A stretch of DNA of 64,000 nucleotides, taken from the NCBI GenBank assembly GCA_009767595.1, contig VSDK01020374.1, forward strand, positions 568,560 to 632,559, given 5' to 3'. Source of the DNA: Symbiodinium kawagutii. Taxonomy: Eukaryota; Sar; Dinophyceae; Suessiales; Symbiodiniaceae. This document shows, piece by piece, positions 1 to 11,450 of the stretch (positions within the stretch are counted from its first letter, which is position 1; each line of letters opens with the position of its first letter). The position numbers and the translations under genes are program-made. Under the pieces are notes generated by a model. It made no database searches. It was not told the origin of the DNA and was given only the letters and a program-made list of their open reading frames with translations.

Positions 1-1044
1 TCAAGCAGTATCAGTTGATTACATCCCCATTATGATCCATATCGCCGTCCTACTAGCAGACTGGATGCCCCCAAGTAAAGAGCACTGTCACCCATTTGTC
101 CCATATGGTTAGTGTTGTGGGGGCTTATGTCATGCGGGGAAGCATTTCTGGCAATTTGTTTTTCTGACATCCTTTATACTCAAAAGTGATTTTAAGGTAC
201 GTCCCAAGCTTGCTTGTTCAAGGCTTCCCGTACTGACAGACAACATCTCCTTTCTAAAGAAATCAATCAACTACCCTGGAAGTGCTGGCAAAAAAAGGGA
301 AGATTACATCATGCTAAAGCCACCCAGTTTGATCAACTTCTATTCATAGGGGTGAGGCAAGCTTTCGTAAAGACATGAAATGTATTAATTGCTTTGCAGT
401 ACCACAATCCATCATTGCCCATCATCTCCACATCATTGATCACTCTTAGCCATGAAAATCTAGAATTCCATCATCATTACCCATCATCATTGAAAACAAC
501 CGATGAAAATCACTTGTTAATCCATATTAATCCTTCATTTTGATCCATCTCAGCCATGAAAGCCTCTTGGAATCTATTGCCTTAAAACTGATTCAAAGGA
601 ATCCATTGTAGCCATGAAAGCCATCAGTTGAATCCATGTAGCCATGAAAGCCACCATTTTAATCCATTGTAGCCATGAAAACCTCTTCTTAGTCCAGCCT
701 GTTAGTCCATTTTAGCCAATTTTAGCCATGAAACTCATCACCCAGCTCCCACCGGCTGCGATGTACACACCAGGTTGGCGCTAAAAACCGCTGGACCCTG
801 AGCATCCGGGGTTGACCTCGCCGTTGCTAGGGCGGTTTTGAACATGTTTGGCTTCCCCCAATATTTGGTTGGTTGATCAACGGATATTTTTCTGAGGGAA
901 TGAAACCACCAGCCAGCTAGTTACTACAGTTGAACGGGCAATATCCAGAAAGAATTGCGGAAGACACCAGCTGGCGAAACTGGTGATGCTGGTGCTTGGT
1001 GATGCCTTCACATCTGACCCCCCGCCATGGTTGCACATCACCAG
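1..1044. other. Non-coding stretch with dispersed GCCATGAAA motif
   Basis: No convincing exon. Between about 440 and 740 the motif AGCCATGAAA followed by CC/TC and an ATCCATT-like spacer recurs six times (near 446, 552, 608, 638, 668 and 724) at irregular spacing, like a decayed tandem repeat. A family 1 element lies at 831-916. Confidence 0.5.
831..916. mobile_element. Family 1 inverted-repeat element (introner/MITE-like)
   Basis: The left end reads GGCGGTTTTGAACATG and the right end GAAACCACCAGCCAG. These are the degenerate inverted termini of the family whose best copies are at 12891 and 60884. The centre keeps the TTGGTTGGTTGATCAA and ATATTTTTCTGAGGG blocks. Confidence 0.6.
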
Positions 1045-1100
1045 GTCTCTCGCTGCAACGGCAGCTCTTCGTTGAGACCATGTGCCGGCAGCGCTGGGAG
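1045..1100 (+). CDS. Candidate internal exon, unknown protein
   Basis: An acceptor CACCAG precedes 2 nt plus 18 codons reading LSLQRQLFVETMCRQRWE, followed by a possible GT donor (GTGCGG). Base composition is GC-rich compared with the surroundings. No family recognised and no neighbouring exon to check phase, so this may be chance. Confidence 0.35.
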
Positions 1101-2059
1101 GTGCGGTGAGCCCATAGTGCAGCTGACCTCCCAAGGGTGTTCCCACATGTTCCCACCAAATGGATCCAAGTGGTGGTCTCATGACTTTTTGATGATTGTC
1201 CGGGAGGTGTTCCCACTCGGTTTATCCCAAAGGTGTCCCCACTTGATGGTAACAAGTTCCAACCATCGCACTTTAATGTTTGCATTGGACCGCTGGCCAC
1301 CGATCTTCTCCAGAGAAACCTTTAGGGCTGCATAGTCATGGATTTCAAGGTGACCCTGGATCAGATCTTCAAATGAGCATGTGTCATTCCAACGGTCGCT
1401 GCCTGTACATGCCTTTACAATCCTATGCAGCACATGCATTATAACTATTGTATACAACGCAATATGAGGAGCTGCATATTTGCTGGCTTTAGGTGGTCTA
1501 GTAAAGGAAATCCATCAAGAAAACGGGAGCCCAACTTGTATTCCAAAAACATTGCTATGATGGAAACAACTTCTGGCGCGAGGTGGCGAAGCGGCCGAAA
1601 AGGAAACATTCCATCTCCTAAGTTGCATCTGGAAGGGTCTGGCTTAGTTTCCACAGAGGCAATGCAAGCAAGCCTTTATTGAGTGGCTTAGTTGGATGAT
1701 CCAGAATAATCATTAGGAGTGCAACCGAAACAATTGGCAGGCACGACTTCACCTATAGCTGACTAACCTTCAGGGACCTACTGACATTCGCATAGAATAC
1801 ATGGTCTTGATGATCATCAGCAAGGGCACAAAAGCACCAGCAACGACTAAGCAGGATGAGTGTGCTGCGAGAAGTGCCACATAACTTCAATGTCTTCACG
1901 GATGCATGTACGTGTGTACTGGTACTTGTGCGGGTCAATGTTCTCCTGTCTAAAACTACCAATTTTACTGCTGTCCCACATGCTTTTTGGATGTTAATGA
2001 TAGCTTATCTTCCCCAGTAGATTAGGGTTAATAATAATAGCTGCTATTATTGTTATTAT

Positions 2060-2123
<64 letters not shown>

Positions 2124-2167
2124 GGTTAATGATGGTCGTTCCTTCCTGGCGCACCCGTGTCTTCAAG
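1101..2167. other. No supported gene; trinucleotide tract
   Basis: I see no supported gene. A minus-strand open frame over 1179-1457 reads protein-like around 1290-1380 but has no recognisable motif or splice context. An (ACT)n tract runs from about 2059 to 2123. Confidence 0.4.
2059..2123. repeat. (ACT)n trinucleotide microsatellite
   Basis: About 21 uninterrupted ACT units, preceded by a degenerate TATTATTGTTATT tract. Confidence 0.95.
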
Positions 2168-2218
2168 GCAGAAGGTCTCTCGGTTGGTCGCCTGGGATGT
2201 GAGGCCGGTGGCCCGGAG
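2168..2218 (+). CDS. Candidate internal exon, unknown protein
   Basis: The acceptor GTCTTCAAG is followed by 17 codons (AEGLSVGRLGCEAGGPE) and the donor GGAG|GTCGCA, phase 0 at both ends. GC content and third-position GC are well above the flanks. No family recognised. Confidence 0.35.
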
Positions 2219-2281
2219 GTCGCACCAGCAACGCAACCAGCGACCTTCAACCACCGACTAAGGAACGAACAAACATGGTTA

Positions 2282-2400
2282 TTTGGTTGGTGGTTTTAGG
2301 CATGTTTTCTGGCTGGCGGTTTTAAACATGTCTTCTCCAATCGTAACTGAGAGTTCGTTGCTTGACTAATCTTTATCATAGGGGTTGAAGCCACCAACCA
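2282..2400. mobile_element. Degenerate family 1 element
   Basis: The left end GGTTGGTGGTTTTAGGCATG and a second internal GGCGGTTTTAAACATG are paired with GGGGTTGAAGCCACCAACCA on the right. It looks like one copy inserted in or fused with another. Confidence 0.55.
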
Positions 2401-4740
2401 CTTTAATTTCCCCCAATGTTATGGATGGTTGATTGATTGATTGGCTGCGATTTCTGGGATGTGTTATGACACCCAGCCAGTCGCCTAGTGGCTCAAAACC
2501 AACAATAGCAGAACCACCAAAAGGGTCCGCCTCAGGAACATGGTTGGCCTGGAATAAGAATCAAAACCTGAGGAACCAAAGGGACCTTTTGCAACGCAGG
2601 TTTTCACCATTGTGGTCCATGCGTGCCAACCCCTGCAAAGCAGAAGCGTTCTTTTGTAAGGAAGGAAAATGCTACATTTCGTTTTCGTTACTTTTCAATT
2701 TTGGCGGTCTCTCAGGTCCATTTTCAAACATTCAGCAGCTAATTTGCTTGATGATCGTGGTGGTGTGGATCGTGTCCGTGGTTCCGGTGACTGTGTCGTT
2801 TCGCTGTGCTGTGCGAATGCGGGTAATGGCGAGCAACAGTGAGATGGGGGTATGACGGCACAAGTGCCAAAGTATTCACAATATGAGTTCATATGATGCA
2901 TAACGGTGGTGTTTATGACCTATGGCCAGCGTGAGTAATTACAATCATAGCAAAGTTTCAATATGATAATAAGAAATCTTCTCCACGGACCCTACAGTCT
3001 GACAGTGATTGAGTGGTTGGTTGAACGGTGTATGTGGCAAATCAGGACCGGAATTCTCAAGCAACCGCTCAAATGTCTCGTGAGAAGGGTTGTTTCTCAT
3101 GACGCTCTTTCATAAATCCTGTTCGATGTGATGTTTTTTTTAACAACACTCAATTTCGGTGATCGCCCCGATGATTGGGTCATTATGTGGAACATTTCAA
3201 GGCAGGTTTTTCACATGAACGTGGCAGGAATGATTGTCCACAGTTCACTGGAGTTGATAGATCTTACTGTAGACAGATCTTCCTACATGTATCTATACAT
3301 CTATCTATATTTGATTTGGGCTTTAATGATATGAACGCAGATAGCTCAAGGCTGAATATGCGGCAGGTTTTTTTCCGCAGCTTCTTTAGCCCGTAGGGCA
3401 GGAGTTAGAGCAACTTCGCGCAGTCACATCTTCAGCCACTCTAAAGTTTTGAAGCTTCAATCTTCAGCTCAAGTTTGAAGCGTCAATCTTTGGTGTTTGA
3501 AGATTCAGCTTCCACAGGCATTGATAAGACTTGCTCCCACAAAAGGAGGAAAGATGGTGAAAATAGGTGAAAGTAGGTAAGGGCCTGACCTGTTTTCGAG
3601 CTTCCAAGCAGGGCCACCAGTGAAAGTTTGCTGTCGGGGCACCTCACAGCAGCCAGGTTTTGTTGTGCTTGCTTGACCCCGCAGTTGCCTCAGCTATAGA
3701 GTTTATCTTTATATTTGTTTTATTGATCTACCACTTCAAAGTAACTCACCTTGTTCTGAGATGATTTGCCCTTCCGCAGGTTACAATGGCAAAACTAAAG
3801 GCAATATTGTTGGCGCTCCTGTCGTTTTAATTTTGGTGATATCACCTACTAATGAGTCTTTATTGCATTTTCTCTGACACGGCACAAAACAGGACGCTAT
3901 GTCGAAACATGTCGAAACTATTCCTTATCCAACTAATCATTATCCATCCGCCTTTCATTAATCCGTGATTAACTCAACATGATTGTCCACCACATGGGTG
4001 TTTCTCCAAATGTTGGGCCCCAAAATCAGCCAATCTGAATGATTTTTAGAAATAAGCCAACCATCTTGAGCGGTTCCAGATTGTAAGAACCCACCATTTT
4101 TCCTTAGAAATCCGCATTTCTGGCCGCGTTGCACGCGATTCAACGCCTGCGTGCTGCAATGGCATGGCGGTGCCCATGGCGCTGGAGGATTTCTGCGATG
4201 AACCAGCGGCGGTGCCGTGTTGCTTGGCCGTTTTTGCTGGGTGGGTTAGAGGCACCAACTGAGATTTTGACTGGCTGGTGGTTGAATTGACATTTTTAAA
4301 TGTCCCACCTGTATTAACAGATAGTTGGTTGCCGATCAGTTGGGTATTCTTGGGAAATGGATTTACCATGTAACCACGAAAGTTAGACTTTTAGCAGGGC
4401 ATCTATTGAGCCACCAAGTAGATGTGCCATAGTGATTAATACATGGTAGGGTAAAGATTGGGATAAGAAAGATTGATATCCCTTGATGCCGATTAAAGAA
4501 TGGTCAACCACAAAAAATAAGGGTACAGTAGCGCAAGAACGCTGAGGTTGTCAATAGTTGTACTGCCAGCTTCCATCGAGCTTGAAGGGCCGGTTTTGGG
4601 TATCAAAATGCTTTCTCAAAACAAGTGTGCAAGGCAAAAGCTAGCCACTACAGCAAATATGCAGTCTAGATTGATACATTTACACACACACATGGCAATC
4701 TAGAACTTTTGAATATGCATACCTTTTTGCATTATATATA

Positions 4741-4795
<55 letters not shown>

Positions 4796-5221
4796 GGATA
4801 AACAGATGAATAGATAGGTAGATAGGTAGATAGATAGATACATAGATAGATACTGTAGATAGATATTGTAGATAGATACTGCAGATAGATAGATATTTTG
4901 TATATGTATATATAAACATGTTCATGTATGTTTTTATGCATATATAATCATATATATATATATATTTGTCTATTTATCTAGAATTTACATATGTTGCTGA
5001 TCATTTTTTTTCTCGTCTATCGATTTTTCAAGTAGAAACATATATGTATATATGCATAAATGTCCGTGTGCATGCAGGTGCATGTATAGTGGCACGTGTT
5101 TGCAGGCATGCTGGGGTAGAAGGCATTCCTCAGGTGGCCCCAAGCCGGTTACACAAATTCAAGACCACTCAGGTGGTAGGGGAGCAAGCTTATTAGCCCA
5201 TTTCGCCTGTAGTCATATTGA
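2401..5221. other. Gene-poor stretch with weak open frames and microsatellites
   Basis: The plus frame 2433-2855 is open for 140 codons and contains a hydrophobic valine-rich run near 2745-2800, possibly one membrane-segment exon, but no splice context supports the whole frame. A GC-rich patch at 4130-4250 could hold an exon in the frame reading MALEDFCDEPAAVPC. A family 2 remnant lies near 4010-4085. Otherwise nothing recognised. Confidence 0.35.
4741..4893. repeat. (GATT)n then (GATA)n microsatellites
   Basis: About 13 GATT units at 4741-4795 are followed by degenerate GATA units at 4811-4893. The minus-strand frames reading NQSI repeats are produced by this tract and are not a gene. Confidence 0.95.
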
Positions 5222-5339
5222 ATGAGTAGTTTGTGGCATGATGCGGCCTGCGCATTCCTGAGATTTGTTTTCAGCAAGCACTTGATTGGAATCTTTGGGC
5301 AATGGAAAAAAACCTGGGAATTGTGTGTTGCAGTCGGTC

Positions 5340-5542
5340 CTTCGGGGTATCCGAAGACGCGGCCTGAAATTCATGGGATGCCCTGTGACATCGCCCTGCG
5401 ACGCCCAGGTCAGGAATACCGATTTCGATTCTTCACCTTCAACTTGGCTAACAGCATCTTGGCGCAGTTAGACGCCTTGATAAATGTGATGCAGCTGGCG
5501 GGTGTGTGCAGATGTTCAGATGGATCACTAGTTTGTGGCTGA
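5340..5542 (+). CDS. Possible exon, unknown protein
   Basis: Within an open frame ending at TGA 5540-5542, residues such as IHGMPCDIALRRPGQEYRFR and NLANSILAQLDALI read like globular protein with elevated third-position GC. Splice boundaries are unclear. No family recognised. It could be chance. Confidence 0.3.
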
Positions 5543-7435
5543 TGTTTGGGTGCGTTCTGGTGAGGTTTGTTTGTAACTTGGTTAAGTATATGTTTTGCCT
5601 GAATGTCGCATAGTGACTAAGTGTATATATTGTATATTCATACTTGTTCATGATCATGATAGTTGTACAAAGTTTATTCCGAATATTCCTGATTGTATAT
5701 ATGTACTTCTCATGCCTTCATCAATCAGCTTCCCCAGCAACAAGCAGCAACCTCATCCATGATCTCGCTCAGTGATCCAGGACACTTCCTGTGACTGCCT
5801 CAGGTTCAAGTCTGAAATTGGAAGACATCTTAGGAGCTGCCTGGTAGCAGAAACGGAGGCTGAAACCAATTGGTGAGAATGGAATCAACCTGGCTGGTAG
5901 AGCGGAAAACCCAACTGATGAATTTAAACCAATAAGTTACGAGCTGAGCTCGGTTGGGCCTTTGGTTTTCCGAAGCGTTTCTGTTCTTGTGAGTGGTTGA
6001 AGGGAAGCTATACGGCTACTCCTGGTAAGTTCACGATGCAATTTCAGTCTGGAGCACTCAGGGAATGCCAAAGCGATGCAGTGATGCAATGTGCGATGGA
6101 CATGGTTCATGAATAAAGTTTCCCAGAAAAACTCTGAAACGGGTGCTTTCCCATTTGGCTTGGCAGTTTTGAGGCGCGCATTCATTCACTTTCACTCATG
6201 ACATTTCAATGAGTTGTTCCTGGAGTGGGTGAAGTGAGCGCAAAGCCAAGGATGATGTCACTGCGGGGTGGTGCCCACCCATCCCGTTTGATCCTATCAT
6301 AGCTGCGTGGATATGGATAACCCTGCAAAGACCATAAAAAATCCGTGGGGAATATGCCAGGCAAGGTGAATGCCCGTGCTGGCAGGACTTGAAGGAGAAT
6401 CTTTTTTGCTAAGCCTCACCAGGGAGCAGGACCTGTGCAGAATGCTGGATGGTGACTGTGCTGAAGAGCATGTTGATCGAGACTGAATTGGGCTAGAAAT
6501 GTTACGTACTTGGTGGTTTCTCAAAATAGGAGACCCCCAAAATGGTTGGCTTATTCAAAAACAATGACTAATATAGGATGATTTGGGGGTACCCCTATTT
6601 TGAGAAACCACCACTTGTTCATTGTGGCTGCTCCTGTTGCTGCTGCTAACATTTTTCTTCAAGTGCTTGTACGAAAATTAGGATCAGGGTACGCTCGCAG
6701 CTGGTTCCTGGAAGGAGGGTGCCGAACCTGACATTCTCTTCATCTCCTTTCCTGATACTGGATCGCATTAGGGTCAGGTCTGAGAGGTGAGGAATCTTTT
6801 TTCCGGTCCCCTATGTTTCTTTTTAGATGCGATGAGGGCTTGTATTGAGGCTTAGTACTACGAGGAGAAGATTATTGGGTTTCATCACAACTTTTGGCTG
6901 GGTTCCCAGTCAAAAATCTCAGTTTAGCCTACTTTCCGGGGATTCGTATACATAGCTTAAGGGAGTCTGCGGGGGATCCAAACATGGGAGGAAGGGATTG
7001 CACTGTAGTTGGGGTTAGCATACGTTCATCATGGCTGGTCCTCATGAATCGATATTGGCAAGTATTGATTGACTTCCAAAATTCATTGTTGATGATAAGC
7101 TCATTATCCTGTTATGGCGATGGAGAGAGGGCAAGCTCATCATCATTCTGGACGGTTGTCATGTTCATCAGTGGTTACCCTATGACTTCCATTCTTAACC
7201 AATCGTCATCAACATCACTCAGCTAGTGATTCGTTAACCATTAGCCACGGTAACAGATCGTTCATGATCAGTAATCCCCAACCATCATCAATAATCATAA
7301 CTTATCATCTACATCCATCTACCATCATCGCCTCAAATCATCATAAATCATCAACCATCATACCACCATCATACCACCATCACCAACCATAACTTACCAT
7401 CATACCGAAATCATACCATCACTATCCTCAGCTAG
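5543..7435. other. No supported gene; family 2 element and CAT-rich sequence
   Basis: No exon I can defend. A clean family 2 element is at 6521-6613. From about 7250 to 7430 the sequence is CCATCATxACC-rich simple sequence ending in the acceptor used by the next exon. Confidence 0.45.
6521..6613. mobile_element. Family 2 inverted-repeat element
   Basis: The left end TGGTGGTTTCTCAAAATAGG is matched by CCCCTATTTTGAGAAACCACCA's complement at the right end, nearly perfectly. The centre carries CCCCCAAAATGGTTGG and GGATGATTTGGGGGTA, which also pair, so the whole unit could fold into one hairpin. Confidence 0.85.
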
Positions 7436-7546
7436 GAGAGCTGCTTGGATGTTGGGCAGCTCAACTTGTACCTCCAGCGGCTGCTGCCACGCTACGTGGT
7501 GAAAAGCCACAGCGCGCTGGTGGAGACTCGTGAGGTGGTGAACAAG
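7436..7546 (+). CDS. Exon of unrecognised gene 1
   Basis: The acceptor GCTAG precedes 37 codons beginning ESCLDVGQLNLYLQRLLPRY and ending EVVNK. The likely donor is AAG|GCGCGA, a GC donor, phase 0. If that donor is not used the frame stays open to TAG 7601-7603, so this could instead be a terminal exon. Joined in phase to the next exon it gives a continuous helix-like run (ETREVVNK then VKGLLEDLAAKHGG). I do not recognise the family. Confidence 0.6.
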
Positions 7547-8973
7547 GCGCGACGGAAGCGCTGGCACCGTGGTAGTGACAGTGATGCAACTAGTGACGGC
7601 TAGCCGTTATGGATGGTCACCGTTCATGAATGCTTGTGGTTCATGGCTACGTGCATGGTTTACACTGACTACATACTAGTGGGGAATAATGGATAAATTA
7701 ATGCAATAGTGATGATTGCTTAAAATGGTTGGCCGAGAATGCGTGGTAGGGCTTCGCAGCTTTCAATAAGCTGCCCGGACAATTCTGGAAGGCTGTTGAG
7801 ATTGCCAACCCTTTGACCTTCAACGACTATCATTCACAGGGCCACGTTTCAATGGCCACATGCCCCAAGCAGTCCTTTCATTCATAGAGAATGTAGAGAT
7901 TTGCCCATATTGTTTTAAACATTTGTTGGCATGAATTCAAACATGTGCCGTAAACATTGGATATACACCATGCAATATTTTGTTGGTTAGTTGGCTGGGG
8001 ACCCCTTTTTTGTACTTGGCTCGATGGTGTCGACACCCAGGTTGGGAGCCAACTACTTTATAGATTGGATCAATCGATTGGATGTTAACCAATCCATCGG
8101 AAGGCGATTGCTAGTAGACTGGCTGATGGTCAAGTCCAATTGTGGTTCCTGTTGCACCGAGTTGAAGATTTTGGCGCACAGCCATTTCTTCCGTGATCGT
8201 TCAACCACAACGAGGCCACAACAGGTCATATTCAACCAGCTGGAATGATCATTGTCAACCATCAGAATCATCATTCCCTAAGAGTGGCTGAGCCAAAACC
8301 ACAACAGTTGATGGTTAGTCGTTGCTTGTTGGTTTCTTGATCATGGCTGGTGCACACGGCAATGACCCGGAGTTTGTTTTGCTGACTGTTCTCACGTCCT
8401 GTCCTGCTGTAGGGCAATCCGTGAGAAGGGCAAAACATCACTTAGTTGATCATGCTCAGTCAATCATGCTTGGTAGATCCTGCTTGGTAGATCCTGCTTG
8501 GTTAACGCTTCTTGGTTGGATTTTCGATGGATACATTTCAGGGAAAACATGTTTTTTGACCAAAAATCAGCTGACATTTCCAAGTTCTGCTGAGCTGTGG
8601 TCATGCTTGGTTGGTCATGTTTGCTCAGTCATGCTTGGTGTCATGCTTGGTTGGTGTCATGGTTGGTAGGTCATGGTTGTTTGGTCATGGTTGGTGACTG
8701 GTCACTGGTGGTTGATATAGCTGTGGGTCAAAACCCCGTACCCTTGGTTCCCCCATCATTAACCATTGTTTTCCCTATAGTTTGTTGGTTATTAACCACC
8801 ATTATTGGTTGGTTAATACTGACACATAGCCATGTATAGCTGGTATATCCCCCATAGTTGCTAGTTGCTATCCCCTATCATTAACCATTAACCAGCTAGT
8901 TAAACCATTGGTTGGTTGGTTAACTGCTTGACCCATGGCCATATCTGGCTGTAGGACCCCCTGCTGCGGCCAG
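7547..8973. other. Putative intron of gene 1, with family 3 elements
   Basis: No exon seen. TGGT/CATGGTTGG simple sequence fills 8440-8700. A full family 3 element covers 8717-8834. A right-half copy ends at about 8952, shortly before the next exon. Confidence 0.45.
8717..8834. mobile_element. Family 3 inverted-repeat element
   Basis: Starts TATAGCTGTGGGTCAAAACC and ends TAATACTGACACATAGCCATG, the inverted termini of the family. The conserved interior includes TCATTAACCATTGTTTTCCC and CCATTATTGGTTGGTTAA. Confidence 0.75.
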
Positions 8974-9105
8974 GTGAAGGGCTTGCTGGAGGACCTGGCG
9001 GCCAAGCACGGGGGCGACATGCAGACGCACCTGGCCTTCCATCGGAGCCGGTGCCTGGGGCGAAGGAATGTGGCAGCGCGGGAAGTCGCGCCGCCCAAGC
9101 GTTGA
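8974..9105 (+). CDS. Exon of unrecognised gene 1
   Basis: The acceptor GCGGCCAG precedes an open frame starting VKGLLEDLAAKHGGDMQTHL and running through CLGRRN to TGA 9103-9105. GC-rich, codon use like the other exons. It may be terminal, or splice earlier, for example before GTGGCAG at 9084, to reach the 10.99 kb exon. No family recognised. The minus-strand open frames here are shadows of this GC-rich exon. Confidence 0.55.
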   Translation: MKGLLEDLAAKHGGDMQTHLAFHRSRCLGRRNVAAREVAPPKR

Positions 9106-10986
9106 TAAGCTGTTGTAACTCATCAAACTACAAGCATGATTCGATCATACCTGGATTACCTGCTGGTTGTAGCTTGATGAGTTGAATGACAACCATCGAA
9201 CATCATATCCTTTTTGTTCAACCATGGTTGTTCATGTTGATAAGTTCGCATTGAATACGACTTCATTGATCAACAGCAATGGATGCTTCGCTACTGCGAA
9301 TGTAGCCGTTCACCAGCGGATGATGAGTGTCACTGTAGCTGGTGGCTTGTTTGCTGATGATCAAGCTACTATAGATTGCTAGATGGTTGTTTCTCGAAAT
9401 ACTGTGTACCCCCAAATCGTCAAGTATTCATCAGTATTCATCAACTGTATCAATACACCAGCCATAGCCTTGGAGGTTCCCTATGGCCTTAAAAGACCAC
9501 CAACTAGTAATTGTTTACGCATTATTGTTGGTGCTTATCCCCTGTTATTAGCCATAATCCCTTTGAAAATCATTAGGAAACCCATGATTAACTGCAACTG
9601 ATCAGCAGCCAAACGATATATTACAATTGTGGCACAATTTCCAATTGCTAGATTAACATTAAGTGCAAACGATATGGAAGATGACTGTCAGCTGCTGATC
9701 AGTTACCGCTAATGATTCGCTGATCAGTTGCTGCTGTGGAAGTGACCCCAGCGGCATCATGTGCGACCAGAATGGCTTCGAAAGTCCACTGATTGAGGTC
9801 GTTGAAGTGTGAAAAATGCTGAACCAACGGCTGTTATGTTGCGTGATTCATGGTTGGATATGGTTGGATTATTTCTTTTACCTTTGGGCCTTTGTAAAAT
9901 TATGTGATTATATGCTCGGTTCCTGCTTGGTTTCAGGTTGCCGTTGGTTCATGGTTGCTGGATTCAAAGGTGGGTCAATGGTCGGTCATGGTTGGACCCT
10001 GTCGGCTGCGCCGTGGGCACCGAGGTTTCAAGAGGATTCCGAGGGATCTTTTGGACTTCTGACAGCTGCTGGGCAGCTTAGGATGGTGATGGAGTCAATG
10101 ATGGGGCCCCCAGTTGGTGAACATAACCAGGGCAACTACCAGTAGAAATAACATGATATAATTGTAGTGAAATGATACAACTGTAGTGAAATGGCATTGA
10201 AAAAGCTTACAAACCAAGTTCTGACTAGGGCCCCCCCTTGTAATTGGTGGTACCCCGATCCAAAAAAACTGTTCATTTCAATAGCAACTTTTGTATACAG
10301 TACTCATTGACCATTTTCGGGCTGGTCGGTTTAGGATTACCATTTGGGCGGGTGTGTATTTTACCTGCTTTAATTATTTGTACCTGCACAGGGGATGATC
10401 ATCAGGGTTTCTTAACCATCTGAGGGATGGTCCCAATAGACTCTAATCGGTCAGTGGTTTCGCTATAGCCATCAGCCACAGCCGGCAGCATGTTTATTTT
10501 TAGTTCACTCAAATTTATGTGTGCCCCCATCCTGGCTCTTTGAAAACGTCATGGGGAGCCACCCAATAGGATTATGCAGCAGGCCCTGTCAGGTTTGCTT
10601 TCTGAACGTGCCGAGAATAAATAGAATAGAATGTTCCACGGGTGCGGGCATGTTTACCGACCGGCTTTGCAGGACATTTATGTTGGACAAGCACTGCACA
10701 CAAGCGGGTTGAATCACAGGCGGGTTTGAATTAATCACCCTAAACTTTTTTGGCATCGCCGCCACAAAGTTTGAATCACAGGGTGCATTTGGGCTCTCCG
10801 GTCTCATGAGCAAGAGTGCTGCTGTTCGTTTCGCCCAAAACTGGTGCACCCCCAAAACTAGCAGTTTCCCTATATCATTGGTTGTTGAAGGGGTACTACC
10901 ATGGACGAACCCTGTTAGTCACCTGAAAACATGGCAGCAGCTTTGGATTTTCCATCAGGATGCTGGCCACCCGTGTCCCCACCTAG
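9106..10986. other. Putative intron or intergenic stretch, nothing recognised
   Basis: A family 2 fragment lies at about 9390-9425. The rest is AT-rich with ATGGTTGG-type simple sequence near 9840-9990. No exon supported. Confidence 0.4.
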
Positions 10987-11059
10987 GACCTGACCCTGGC
11001 TGGCGTGCGCGTGCCCAACCCGAAGAAGTCCTTCCTGGGACGGAGCCTCTTGGCCCCAG
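10987..11059 (+). CDS. Exon of unrecognised gene 1
   Basis: The acceptor CCCACCTAG and donor CCCCAG|GTCAGC flank DLTLAGVRVPNPKKSFLGRS followed by LLAP, entering in phase 0 and leaving in phase 1. The next candidate exon at 11296 enters in phase 1, which supports a join. The GVxVPNP-FLGRSLL pattern faintly recalls the loop of sulfatase-like enzymes, but one short exon is not enough to claim that. Confidence 0.6.
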
Positions 11060-11295
11060 GTCAGCAGAGCAGCTGCGTCAGTTTGAGCTTGGGAACCACT
11101 GAAACCGCTGTCAGTTCAACAGGTGACTCAGAAATCGATGTCAAGACACCATGTGGCAAAGAACCATCACAAATCATTGTTTTCTCATGATCAGCCATCA
11201 TAGTCAATGACTTAAGGATACTTGAGGATCATAGAAAAAATGTAAAAACCATTTGTCAAGCATTGTGAACCACCAGAAGCATCGATTCACGCCAG

Positions 11296-11450
11296 GTGGC
11301 CTCCGCTTCTGCTTGGTTGGCGCACACTTTCCGATCAGCCAACTGGTTTGGAACCTCAGCTGGTCACGGCTTGCGGCTCGCAATGGTTACCTTGGGTGCG
11401 CACGTGGCATCCCGCCACGAATCTGTTGGGGAGGCCATGCCTTTGACCAG
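11296..11450 (+). CDS. Exon of unrecognised gene 1
   Basis: The acceptor TCACGCCAG is followed by 2 nt and then GLRFCLVGAHFPISQLV. The frame stays open to GACCAG|GTAGTT at 11450. A shorter version ending at CTG|GTTTGG near 11340 is also possible. The phase-1 entry matches the previous exon. The FCLVGAHFP strand-like run resembles a core strand of endonuclease/exonuclease/phosphatase folds only loosely. Confidence 0.5.

Noticed and set aside
4680-4941. NQSI repeat proteins
   Set aside because: Translation of (GATT)n, also seen at 47.1 kb.
10987-11059. Calling this exon a sulfatase-type enzyme
   Set aside because: Only a faint resemblance over one short exon, and no catalytic motif seen in neighbouring exons.
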